A stretch of DNA of 64,000 nucleotides from Streptomyces sp. NBC_01260 (GTDB lineage: Bacteria; Actinomycetota; Actinomycetes; Streptomycetales; Streptomycetaceae): positions 4,340,001-4,404,000 of the forward strand of contig NZ_CP108464.1 of assembly GCF_036226405.1 (NCBI RefSeq). The letters are read 5' to 3'. Made by a program: the position numbers and the translations under genes. Positions within the stretch are counted from its first letter, which is position 1; each line of letters begins with the position of its first letter. The notes beneath the pieces were generated by a model, which made no database searches, had not been told where the DNA came from, and saw only the letters and a program-made list of their open reading frames with translations. Of the stretch, positions 44,353 through 51,770 are shown one piece after another.

Positions 44353-44402
44353 CTCCCCGTCAAGGCGGCTCGCTCCAGCGGAGCGAGCCGCTTGACGGGG
44401 AG
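44353..44402. terminator. Long hairpin between convergent genes (1)
   Basis: A 23-24 bp stem with one bulge: CTCCCCGTCAAGGCGG-CTCGCTCC pairs with GGAGCGAG-CCGCTTGACGGGGAG around a 3-nt loop. It lies 24 bp after the OLD stop and probably terminates that gene. Confidence 0.88.
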
Positions 44403-44450
44403 AGGAAGAGTTCTACCGCGCCGTGATCAGGTGCCTGCCGTGACTCGTGC

Positions 44451-44503
44451 CCGAACATGGCCGTCGACCGCGCCCACCAGACGCGGTCGACGGCCATGTT
44501 CGG
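44451..44503. terminator. Long hairpin between convergent genes (2)
   Basis: A perfect 22-bp stem (CCGAACATGGCCGTCGACCG on the left arm) with a 9-nt loop, ending 6 bp before the stop of the MazG-like gene. Terminates the minus-strand operon. Confidence 0.88.
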
Positions 44504-44508
44504 AGGTG

Positions 44509-44832
44509 TCAGGCCGCGGCCTCGCGTCCCCTGCGAGTCCGACGGTGGAGGATCTCGTCGAAGGTGGCGCGGGCGCCAGTGGGGTCGACGTAGTGCATGG
44601 CCAGGAGGGCCGCGATGACGGCGCCGACCAGGTCGTTCTGGACCTCGGACCAGGTGTGGGCGTCGTCGCAGGTGGTGAGGCCCTTCAGCCCGTGGAGGGC
44701 GTGCATGGCCTCGCCGGCCTCCTCGGCGACTTTGCCGACCTGGAGTGCCTTGAGCTCCTCGTCAGGCAGGTGTGCGCCAGCCGCTCGGCAGACGGCGGAG
44801 AGCTTCTCGATGTTGTCCCACAGGGTGTCCAC
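44509..44832 (-). CDS. MazG-like NTP pyrophosphohydrolase
   Basis: 107 residues from GTG 44832, with GGAGG upstream. The helical core has the MazG metal-binding pattern VGKVAEEAGEAMHAL and a second acidic site in VQNDLVGAVIAALLAM. The C-terminus is basic (RRTRRGREAAA). MazG enzymes hydrolyse (d)NTPs to monophosphates. It is the last gene of a minus-strand operon 27 bp after the nucleotide-sugar dehydrogenase gene. A housekeeping role or nucleotide depletion in a defence system are both possible. Confidence 0.82.
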   Translation of the reverse strand: MDTLWDNIEKLSAVCRAAGAHLPDEELKALQVGKVAEEAGEAMHALHGLKGLTTCDDAHTWSEVQNDLVGAVIAALLAMHYVDPTGARATFDEILHRRTRRGREAAA

Positions 44833-44859
44833 GGCGGACCTCCGGTTCGATGGCTTCGG

Positions 44860-46182
44860 CTATTCCTGTGCGGGTCGCCCGAGCTGGCGTACGGTCCATC
44901 CGGCCATGCGCCAGGCATCGGCGTCGATGAGGTTCCGGAGGTCGACGAGGACCTGGTCCGCGACCAGTGGGGCGAGGGCCTTGGGGTCGGCCTCGCGGAA
45001 GTGGGGCCATTCGGTGGCCAGGACGATCAGCTCGGCTGCCGCGATGGAGCCTTCGAGGGTTTCGCAGTAGTCGAGTTCGGGGTGGCGGCGCAGTGCGGTG
45101 GGTACGGCATGGGGGTCGTGGACAGTGACGGTCGCGCCGCGCTGGTGCATGAGCGCGGCGATGGCCAGGGCCGGGGATTCGCGGACGTCGTCGGTTCCGG
45201 CCTTGAAGGACGCGCCCCAGACGGTGATGCGTACGCCGTCGACGGGGTGGCCGAGGGTCTGCTCAATGAGCTTCAGCGCAGCGGTGGGGCGGGATTCGTT
45301 GACCTGCTCTGCCGCCCGCAGGAGGGTTGCTGCCTCGGTGGCTCCGAGGGTGCTGGCTGAGGCTGTGAAGGCGCGGATGTCCTTGGGGAGGCAGCCGCCG
45401 CCGTAGCCGGGTCCGGCGTTGAGGCCGCCGCGGCCGATACGGGGGTCGAGTCCGATGGCCTCAGTGAGCTGCTGGACGTCGGCTCCGGCGGCGGTACACA
45501 TGTCGGCGACGCCGTTGATGAACGAGATCTTCATGCCGAGGTAGGCGTTGGCAGCGCCCTTGATGAGTTCGGCGGTGGCGGGGTCGGTGACGAACAGCGG
45601 GATCCCGTTCGCCAGGAGAGGTGCGTAGACCTGGCGTACAGCGTCCTCCGCGCGGGCCGAGGGGACGCCGACGACGATCCGGTCGGGTCGCAGAGTGTCG
45701 TCGATGGCGTGGCCCTCGCGGAGGAACTCGGGGTTCCAGACGACCTCCACATCCTCACCGGCCGGGGAGAGCCGGATGAGGAGGGCGGCGAGGTCGCGGG
45801 AGGTACCGACGGTGACCGTGGACTTGCCGACGATGACGGTCGGGCGGGTCAGGTGCGGCGCAAGGGCGCGGGCGGCGCCGAAGACCTGCCCGGTGTCGTA
45901 GCTCCGTCCGTCCGCGTCGATGGGCGTGCCCACGGCGAGGAAGTGGATGTCGGCGAACTCGGCGGCCTCGACCAGGCTGGTGGTGAACCGCAGTTGCCCG
46001 GATGCGGTGTGGGTGGCGAGGAGTTCCGGGAGGCCCTTCTCGTAGATGGGGCACTCGCCGGCGTTGAGGCGGTCGATCTTCGCCTGGTCCAGGTCCACGC
46101 CGATGACCTCGTGGCCGATCTCGGCCATGGCAGCGGCGTGGGGGATGCCCAGGTGACCGCAGCCGATGACGGATACGCGCAT
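44860..46182 (-). CDS. UDP-glucose/GDP-mannose dehydrogenase family protein
   Basis: 440 residues from ATG 46182, with AAAGGAG nine bases upstream. NAD-binding Rossmann start VSVIGCGHLGIPHAAAM; GTPIDADGRSYDT; central domain with VWNPEFLREGHAI, KGAANAYLGMKISFIN and the catalytic Cys in GGGCLPKDI; C-terminal domain with WGASFKAGTDDVRESPA. All key residues of the family are present. It oxidises a nucleotide sugar to the uronic acid with two NAD+. Odd context: no glycosyltransferase nearby, but a SIR2-like gene upstream and a MazG-like gene downstream. Confidence 0.92.
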   Translation of the reverse strand: MRVSVIGCGHLGIPHAAAMAEIGHEVIGVDLDQAKIDRLNAGECPIYEKGLPELLATHTASGQLRFTTSLVEAAEFADIHFLAVGTPIDADGRSYDTGQVFGAARALAPHLTRPTVIVGKSTVTVGTSRDLAALLIRLSPAGEDVEVVWNPEFLREGHAIDDTLRPDRIVVGVPSARAEDAVRQVYAPLLANGIPLFVTDPATAELIKGAANAYLGMKISFINGVADMCTAAGADVQQLTEAIGLDPRIGRGGLNAGPGYGGGCLPKDIRAFTASASTLGATEAATLLRAAEQVNESRPTAALKLIEQTLGHPVDGVRITVWGASFKAGTDDVRESPALAIAALMHQRGATVTVHDPHAVPTALRRHPELDYCETLEGSIAAAELIVLATEWPHFREADPKALAPLVADQVLVDLRNLIDADAWRMAGWTVRQLGRPAQE

Positions 46183-46289
46183 GGGGTCGACGCTCCTTTC
46201 CTTGCCTCTCGCCCGCCCGGGGAGTCCGGGCCGGCCGGGTGCGTCACGCTAGCGCCACCATCCGGCGCGGCCCTCTTTGTGCAGGTGAA

Positions 46290-47522
46290 TCAACCAGCGG
46301 GCTGCTTCAGGAGATTGACGAGTGCGGGCAACGCCTCAGCGGCGGTTGCCCGGCACACCAGGTCACCGTCCTGGGGCCCCTCCAGCGGGTACGGCATGAA
46401 CTGGCCGTCGTGCCAGAAGCCCTCCGGGTCCAGGTAGACGATCTGCATGCCGCGAGCACGGGCGCGAGCCTGGACCTTGCGTCGGTCGGCGTGCAGGCCG
46501 ACGACGAGGAGTGCCTTGGCGCCGTCGACCCACTCGACGTCGGGTACGGCCTGGTCGTAGCGGCGCATGAAGCACTCGTCGAGTCCGGCGCGCGCTGCGA
46601 GCACGTCGAAGTTGTTGGTGATGACCGGACCGACGAGGTGCCCGGTGTCCTTCAGTTCCTTCAGCGCCCGCATGGCCGGAGTCGGCTCGGCCAGAAAGCA
46701 GGCACGGAACATCTCCACGAATTCCGCGGTCTTCTCCTCCGGCTCCGTCAGCACCTCATGGAGGAGCCTGTCCGCTGTCGGGGAGAGAGTGCAGCGATGC
46801 TCACGCGGCTCGTGGCCCTGGCGGTCGGTGACCCGGTAGATCTCGTGGAGCCGGTGCAGGGGCGGGATCCCCGCCTCGACCGACGTACCGCATCCGATCT
46901 CCACCTGGAACGGCCGCAAGTCCGCGAGGACGGACAGGTCCGGGACGCGGGTCGGCGTGCCGGGGCGGTCCTTGAACCGGATTCCGGTGGAGAGCACGTT
47001 CCACGGCAGTTGCCGGACAGCGGGCGGCGGCGCGTAGGACACAGAGGCGATCTGCACGTCCAGGCTCCGGTAGCCGACTGGGAGGGTGCGGCCCGCAGCG
47101 GCGTCCTGGGGGTGGACGTCGTGCTCGGTGATCCGGCACTTCAGATCCCGCCGGGTCCATAAGAATCCACCGGGAGCCTCCTTCCAGCCGCCAGTGGCGA
47201 GTGAATCCCACAGGGCGTCGTGGTGCGCGTCGATCTCGTCGGACGGCGCGGACGCGGAGTGATAGAGGTACAGGTCGGTCAAGCCGATGGCCGGCGCAGC
47301 CGTGGTGGGCACCAAGCCGTACCGGTAGCGGTAGTGGATGATCCGCCGGCGTGCGTCGTCGGAGGCCGCCCAGCCGGACTGGCTGGCGGTGGCCTTTTCC
47401 TGGGTGCGGCGCCAGATACCCTCCTCGACGTAGCGGGGACGGTCGGCGTCGCCGAAGTACGTCTTCCAGACCTGCTGTTGGTCGGGGACGAGCTGGTCGA
47501 TGACGATGTACGGGATGTCCAC
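46290..47522 (-). CDS. SIR2-like protein
   Basis: 410 residues from GTG 47522, with GGAGGGATC immediately upstream. The N-terminal 190 residues are not recognised (IPYIVIDQLVPDQQQVW, WRRTQEKATASQSGWA). The C-terminal part has the sirtuin fold: VEIGCGTSVEAGIPPLHRL (GAG motif, with Cys in place of Ala), VITNNFDVLAARAG (for TQNID) and LLVVGLHADRRKVQARARARG followed by IVYLD. The usual catalytic His region between is not obvious. SIR2-like domains in phage-defence proteins hydrolyse NAD+. It heads an operon with the dehydrogenase and MazG-like genes. Confidence 0.78.
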   Translation of the reverse strand: MDIPYIVIDQLVPDQQQVWKTYFGDADRPRYVEEGIWRRTQEKATASQSGWAASDDARRRIIHYRYRYGLVPTTAAPAIGLTDLYLYHSASAPSDEIDAHHDALWDSLATGGWKEAPGGFLWTRRDLKCRITEHDVHPQDAAAGRTLPVGYRSLDVQIASVSYAPPPAVRQLPWNVLSTGIRFKDRPGTPTRVPDLSVLADLRPFQVEIGCGTSVEAGIPPLHRLHEIYRVTDRQGHEPREHRCTLSPTADRLLHEVLTEPEEKTAEFVEMFRACFLAEPTPAMRALKELKDTGHLVGPVITNNFDVLAARAGLDECFMRRYDQAVPDVEWVDGAKALLVVGLHADRRKVQARARARGMQIVYLDPEGFWHDGQFMPYPLEGPQDGDLVCRATAAEALPALVNLLKQPAG

Positions 47523-47703
47523 GATCCCTCCCTGGAGAATCACGCGTGGATGTTCCAGATGGCTGACGGGGTGCAGGCTGTCCCGCTCCGGGCAGCCGAA
47601 GCCGCGCTGAGCGGGACGGTTCTTCAGCGCCGCTCGACGAGAGAGCAGCGTGAGAGGCTCCGGCGGCCGAGCGCAGGCAGCGGCCTCGGTGCCGGGAGCG
47701 GCC

Positions 47704-47916
47704 TCAGCGGTCGGAGGTCAGGCTCGCGTCCGCCGCGACGGCGGAGGGCCGGTGACCAGCGCCTTCGAGGAGCGGGCCGGCGTGCTCACGCAGTGCCCAG
47801 GCCGGGCCGACCAGGCCGGCGATGGCCAGGAACGTGAGCGCGATTCGGCTTCCGTGGTCGGGCTGTGCGGTTCTGGACGCGGCGTTTCGGGCATGGCGGC
47901 GTCGAGCCCCGGTCAC
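47704..47916 (-). CDS. Small membrane-associated hypothetical protein, 70 aa
   Basis: Its ATG overlaps the stop of the upstream gene by four bases. One hydrophobic segment (IALTFLAIAGLVGPAWALRE) is flanked by a basic N-terminus. No family recognised. Co-transcribed with the 148-residue protein and probably with the XRE regulator. Confidence 0.5.
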   Translation of the reverse strand: MTGARRRHARNAASRTAQPDHGSRIALTFLAIAGLVGPAWALREHAGPLLEGAGHRPSAVAADASLTSDR

Positions 47917-48359
47917 GAGGTGCCGCCGAGGGCGCGTTCGTGGGCGTCAAGGAGGCGGCTGGTCTGCGAGTGCAACCGCTCCAGCTCAGGAGAGGTGAGG
48001 ATGAGCGCGCCGTCGAGGGTCGAGCCGTCATCGAAGTGGAACTCGACGGGAACCGACCCTTGCCGGGCCCGCGGGTCGTAGACCGCGTCCCGTCCGGCCG
48101 AGAGCGTGGCATGGGTGGTTTTCACCGGTACGGGCCTGAGCGTCGTCCCGTCGGCGGGCGCCGACCACTGGGTCCCGCCCCCGGGAGGGCGCAGGTGGTA
48201 CGTCGTGGCGGGGCCCTCGCCAGGGAGAGCGACCACGACCCCGACGCGGTCCTCGCGGGCGCTGTCGGTGGCGAGGTCGCCGAGCCGGGCAACGAAGGGA
48301 GCTGCGGTACCTAATCCGGCTCCCTGGGAGGGAAGGTGGGGAGAATGTCGTCGCGTCAT
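47913..48359 (-). CDS. Hypothetical protein, 148 aa
   Basis: A soluble, beta-rich protein (DRVGVVVALPGEGPATTYHL, VPVEFHFDDGSTLDGALILT) with a C-terminal helix (LHSQTSRLLDAHERALGG). It starts 56 bp after the XRE regulator gene. No family recognised; such small proteins often accompany XRE-TPR regulators in Streptomyces. Confidence 0.6.
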   Translation of the reverse strand: MTRRHSPHLPSQGAGLGTAAPFVARLGDLATDSAREDRVGVVVALPGEGPATTYHLRPPGGGTQWSAPADGTTLRPVPVKTTHATLSAGRDAVYDPRARQGSVPVEFHFDDGSTLDGALILTSPELERLHSQTSRLLDAHERALGGTS

Positions 48360-48414
48360 GCCCTGAAGTTAGGGACAGGGCAACCCTCGAATATGAGCCG
48401 GAGGAATACGACCC

Positions 48415-49644
48415 CTATCCGTCGAGGTGAAAGCGGTCGGACATGCGCCGCAGCTTCTCCCGCGTGACTGCTCGTTCCGCGTAGACGATGCTGCGAAGCG
48501 TCGAGCGGGCGATGGGGTGGTTCCGTACGAGTTGGGGCGCGATCCGCTCGGCCGTCTCCAACTCTGCCAGGGCCTTTCCCCGGTTCCCGTCCCACAGCCA
48601 GGCGCGCGCGACGTCCATGTGGTGGTGTCCCTGACGGGAGTTGGGCAGCGAACCCACCAGCCCCGGGCTGGTACGGCGGTTTATCTCCAGTGCCTTGCCC
48701 TGCTTGCCCATTTCCAGGGCCACGCTGATCGCGTGGATCTGCACGTTCCCGGCGGAGAACGTCAGCGAATGCCGGTCGTACACCGGTGCCCCGACGTACG
48801 CGTCCATGCGCTCGGCAGCAACCTTCGCGTGTCCGATCCGGTCCTCGGCCTCCGAGGCGCGGCCGGCTCGGGCGGCAGAGACCGCGGCCCGCAGCTGCAG
48901 CGTGCCCCAGGCCCGCACGGCCAGCTGCTCGCCACGGTCGTACTCCTGCTCCACCGAGGTGATCGCCTTGTCCGAGAGTGCCAGAGCGTCGGCCCAGTCA
49001 GCCGTCGCCCACATGTCCCAGACTCTCATCCAGTCGGCGACGGCAGGCAGCACCGGATCTCCCGACAACCTGGCTGACCATGCGGCCCGCTCGCAGGTCA
49101 TGGCGACCAGTTCGGGGTGCCCGAGGGAGTGGGCGGCGGTGTGCGCGAACTTGCAGCACACGGCGTAGATGGCGTACGCCTCCTCCCGCTCGTGTCCCTC
49201 CGAGTCCTCCGCCAGGGCGCGTGCCTCGCGGAACAGGTCCGGGAGAACCCGGAGAATTGCCACGTTTGAGGCGGTGTCCCGCAGGCGGTGAAGCCGGGTT
49301 ACCTCACGCCACAGATGTGATGCGGGCCGCGGGGCCCCGTCGAAGACGGGGACGAGGTCGTAGCGGCGCAGCTCGCGCAGGATCGACGAGGCGGCGACCT
49401 GCCACTGGTTGTCGTCGGGGGAGCTGCTGTACGGGCGTCCGATCAGGTCGTTCGGATGGATGTGCAGTTCCGCGGCCACCTGGTTGAGCAGCCCGACCCG
49501 GTCCAGCTCGATCAGGCCACGTTCCATCTTCGATACCCAGCCCTGCGACTTCCCCAGGGCTGTCGCCAGGTCGGCCTGCGGTATGCCCAACCGCAGCCTC
49601 GCCCTGCGGACGCGCTTGCCGATCTCCTCGGCTTCCTCCAGCAT
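48415..49644 (-). CDS. XRE-type HTH regulator with TPR-like C-terminus
   Basis: 409 residues from ATG 49644. N-terminal HTH_3 domain (IGKRVRRARLRLGIPQADLA, KSQGWVSKMERGLIELD). The remaining 330 residues are helical TPR-like repeats (ADWADALALSDKAITSVEQEY, AARAGRASEAEDRIGHAKVA, GNRGKALAELETAERIAP). This is a common Streptomyces regulator class. It lies upstream of the small proteins and the SIR2-like operon on the same strand and may control them. Confidence 0.88.
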   Translation of the reverse strand: MLEEAEEIGKRVRRARLRLGIPQADLATALGKSQGWVSKMERGLIELDRVGLLNQVAAELHIHPNDLIGRPYSSSPDDNQWQVAASSILRELRRYDLVPVFDGAPRPASHLWREVTRLHRLRDTASNVAILRVLPDLFREARALAEDSEGHEREEAYAIYAVCCKFAHTAAHSLGHPELVAMTCERAAWSARLSGDPVLPAVADWMRVWDMWATADWADALALSDKAITSVEQEYDRGEQLAVRAWGTLQLRAAVSAARAGRASEAEDRIGHAKVAAERMDAYVGAPVYDRHSLTFSAGNVQIHAISVALEMGKQGKALEINRRTSPGLVGSLPNSRQGHHHMDVARAWLWDGNRGKALAELETAERIAPQLVRNHPIARSTLRSIVYAERAVTREKLRRMSDRFHLDG

Positions 49645-49844
49645 CAGGACACCTCCCGGCCGCCGGACGCCCCGGCGCGATCACCGGTCTGTCCGTACAG
49701 AGTTCGTCTCCAGCACGGTACCCATGACGCGGCTTGCGCGTGTGTCGAGCTGCAGGGTGAGAGGTGACGGGTGAGAGGTGACGGGCGCACGGCCCGGTTC
49801 TCTCTCGCGGGGCCTGTGCCGGTGTCGACCTGGTCGAGTCGCTG

Positions 49845-49975
49845 TTCACGAACTCCGGCCAGCAGGTGCGACGGTTCACCCGCTGGTGCCTCGCCCGCCC
49901 TGAGGGGTGACGCATCCACTATGGATGCGGCTCGGGAGGCCGTTATGGCACGCGAATGGCACGGGCTCTGAAAAT
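49845..49975 (+). pseudogene. Possible integrase 3'-end remnant and left attachment arm
   Basis: The stretch GCGACGGTTCACCCGCTGG at about 49868-49886 is nearly identical to the last codons of the integrase at 28408-28426. The following 90 bp, including ATGGCACGCGAATGGCACG at about 49944-49962, match the sequence beside att copy 6. The rest of the integrase gene is gone. This would be the int end of the element that entered last at the tRNA. Confidence 0.7.
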
Positions 49976-49991
49976 GGTCTAGACAACAAAC

Positions 49992-50017
49992 AGGCCCTGG
50001 TCGGAGACCAGGGCCTT
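49992..50017 (-). terminator. tRNA-Gly terminator
   Basis: AGGCCCTGGTC-GGA-GACCAGGGCCTT, an 11-bp perfect stem 8 bp beyond the 3' end of the tRNA gene. Differently sequenced versions of this hairpin accompany all ten truncated copies. Confidence 0.9.
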
Positions 50018-50025
50018 CATCACGG

Positions 50026-50096
50026 AGCGGGTGACGAGAATCGAACTCGCGCTCTGAGCTTGGGAAGCTCATGTTCTACCATTAAACTACACCCGC
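50026..50096 (-). tRNA. tRNA-Gly (anticodon CCC)
   Basis: 71 nt, 5' end at 50096. Acceptor arms GCGGGTG/CACCCGC pair perfectly; D loop with GTTTAATGGTAGAAC; anticodon stem TGAGC/GCTCA around TTCCCAA (anticodon at 50062-50064); T arm GCGAG-TTCGATT-CTCGT (one G-T pair). The discriminator is T followed by CC; a full CCA is not encoded. It is the only intact copy and the attachment target of the whole array to its left. Confidence 0.97.
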
Positions 50097-50333
50097 GTGG
50101 CGCACTGGCTGACCAGCAACGCATCGTCCGACACTGTACCCCATTGCGGGCCCCTCGATGTGTGGGCCCAGGCGTGGGGCGTGGTGGGGGTGTGTCGTGT
50201 TGAGGGGTGGATGCGGGTGAGTGGGGCGGGAGTTGGGGGCGTAGCGTGGGGCGTCGGAGTGCCGCGTGGAGTGGCGTCCTGTTCATCCCCTAATGTGGCT
50301 TTCTCGTCCACGGCTTGATGGGGAAGGGACTTG

Positions 50334-50507
50334 ATGGACTCCTTGGAGCGCACCGTCGTCCGCTGTGCCGAAGGGCACGTTTTCGCTACCGCCTCGTTCC
50401 CGATGCAGCAGCTCGGGTCCGGGCGGATCGGTCCCGGGCGGCTTATCCGCTGTCCTCGTTGCGCCCGGTTGCGGCATGCCGTGCCGGTGGTGTTCGAGGA
50501 GCGGTAG
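50334..50507 (+). CDS. Small zinc-ribbon-like protein, 57 aa
   Basis: ATG 50334, with AAGGGA upstream, opens MDSLERTVVRCAEGHVFATA and ends VPVVFEER. Cys and His ligands in RCAEGHVF and CPRCARLRHA form a CxxxH/CxxC set suited to bind zinc. The ORF is short, but codon use is typical (G/C in third positions). It lies alone between the tRNA and dcd. Function unknown. Confidence 0.7.
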   Translation: MDSLERTVVRCAEGHVFATASFPMQQLGSGRIGPGRLIRCPRCARLRHAVPVVFEER

Positions 50508-50585
50508 GGCTTCCGGGAAGGTGGCGACAGGCGCGCGGGGCGGCCCGATGTGGGTGGGTCCGCGCGTTCTGCGTATCCTCGGTGG

Positions 50586-51161
50586 GTGCTTCTCTCAGAC
50601 AAGGACATCCGGGCCGAGATCGACGCCGGACGCGTACGTATTGATCCTTTCGATACGTCGATGGTGCAGCCGTCGAGCATCGACGTGCGGCTCGACCGCT
50701 ACTTCCGGGTGTTCGAGAACCACCGCTATCCGCATATCGATCCGGCCATTGAGCAGGTCGATCTGACCCGCACCGTCGAGCCGGACGGGGACGAGGCGTT
50801 CATCCTCCACCCCGGTGAGTTCGTGCTCGCCTCGACGTACGAGGTCATCTCGCTGCCCGACGATCTCGCGTCGCGGCTGGAGGGCAAGAGTTCGCTCGGC
50901 CGGCTCGGGCTGGTGACGCATTCGACGGCCGGGTTCATCGATCCGGGGTTCTCCGGGCACGTGACCCTGGAGCTGTCGAATCTGGCGACGCTGCCGATAA
51001 AGCTCTGGCCCGGGATGAAGATCGGTCAGCTGTGCATGTTCCGGCTGACGTCTCCGTCGGAGTTCCCGTACGGCTCCGAGCGGTACGGGTCGCGATATCA
51101 GGGGCAGCGCGGTCCGACCGCGTCGCGTTCGTACATGAACTTCCACCGGACGCAGGTGTGA
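50586..51161 (+). CDS. dcd: dCTP deaminase
   Basis: 191 residues from GTG 50586 ([16 protein letters not shown]), the usual length; a longer in-frame start is not protein-like. Key motifs: [35 protein letters not shown], the [13 protein letters not shown] and [11 protein letters not shown] active-site region and QLCMFRL. It deaminates dCTP to dUTP (or directly to dUMP in bifunctional members) for dTTP synthesis. Conserved core gene and marker of the right edge of the island. Confidence 0.97.
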   Translation: MLLSDKDIRAEIDAGRVRIDPFDTSMVQPSSIDVRLDRYFRVFENHRYPHIDPAIEQVDLTRTVEPDGDEAFILHPGEFVLASTYEVISLPDDLASRLEGKSSLGRLGLVTHSTAGFIDPGFSGHVTLELSNLATLPIKLWPGMKIGQLCMFRLTSPSEFPYGSERYGSRYQGQRGPTASRSYMNFHRTQV

Positions 51162-51167
51162 TGCCCG

Positions 51168-51668
51168 ATGGGCGATGACGCGCGGGAGAACCTGACGTAC
51201 GACGGCTTCGGGGTTGCCGTGCGGGAGCTGGCGCAGGCCGTGGCCGACGACGGGTACGAGCCGGATGTGGTGCTGAGCATCGCGCGGGGCGGGGTCTTCG
51301 TCGCGGGCGGGCTGGCGTACGCGCTGGACTGCAAGAACATCCACCTGGTGAATGTGGAGTTCTACACGGGGGTGGGCACCACGCTGGAGATGCCCGTCAT
51401 GCTGGCGCCCGTGCCCAACGCCATCGACTTCTCGGACAAGAAGGTCCTGATCGCCGACGATGTCGCCGATACCGGGAAGACGCTGAAGCTGGTGCGTGAT
51501 TTCTGTATCGATCATGTCGCCGAGGTGCGGTCCGCCGTCATCTACGAGAAGTCGCACTCGCTCGTGAAGTGCGAGTACGTGTGGAAGAAGACCGATCGCT
51601 GGATCAACTTCCCCTGGAGTGTGGAGAAGCCCGTCGTGCGGCGCAGCGGGCAGGTTCTGGACGCCTGA
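51168..51668 (+). CDS. Phosphoribosyltransferase
   Basis: 166 residues, starting 6 bp after dcd, so co-transcribed. PRPP-binding motif VLIADDVADTGKTL and the earlier VVLSIARGGVFVAGG loop place it in the type I phosphoribosyltransferase family, close to xanthine-guanine or Hpt-like enzymes. The exact base is not evident. Probably purine salvage beside dcd. Confidence 0.9.
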   Translation: MGDDARENLTYDGFGVAVRELAQAVADDGYEPDVVLSIARGGVFVAGGLAYALDCKNIHLVNVEFYTGVGTTLEMPVMLAPVPNAIDFSDKKVLIADDVADTGKTLKLVRDFCIDHVAEVRSAVIYEKSHSLVKCEYVWKKTDRWINFPWSVEKPVVRRSGQVLDA

Positions 51669-51724
51669 GCCATGGCGGACGCGGACGCGGCGGCGGATGG
51701 CTGTGCGGACGTGGACGGGACGTG

Positions 51725-51761
51725 AAAGACCCCCGGGGCCGCATGGCCTCGGGGGTCTTTT
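51725..51761. terminator. Bidirectional terminator
   Basis: AAAGACCCCCGGGGCC-GCAT-GGCCTCGGGGGTCTTT (one mismatch) between the convergent phosphoribosyltransferase and Yip1-like genes, with a T run at its end. Confidence 0.9.
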
Positions 51762-51770
51762 CGGGTCGGG

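Noticed and set aside
44860..46182. Capsule or exopolysaccharide locus
   Set aside because: Only the nucleotide-sugar dehydrogenase is present; no glycosyltransferase, flippase or polymerase nearby. The sugar transferase at 56635 is outside the island and 9 kb away.
2259..50066. CRISPR array or integron attC sites
   Set aside because: Repeats are 1.4-10 kb apart, contain a tRNA 3' end and a terminator, and a tyrosine integrase of phage type is present. No cas genes, no intI and no attC folding.
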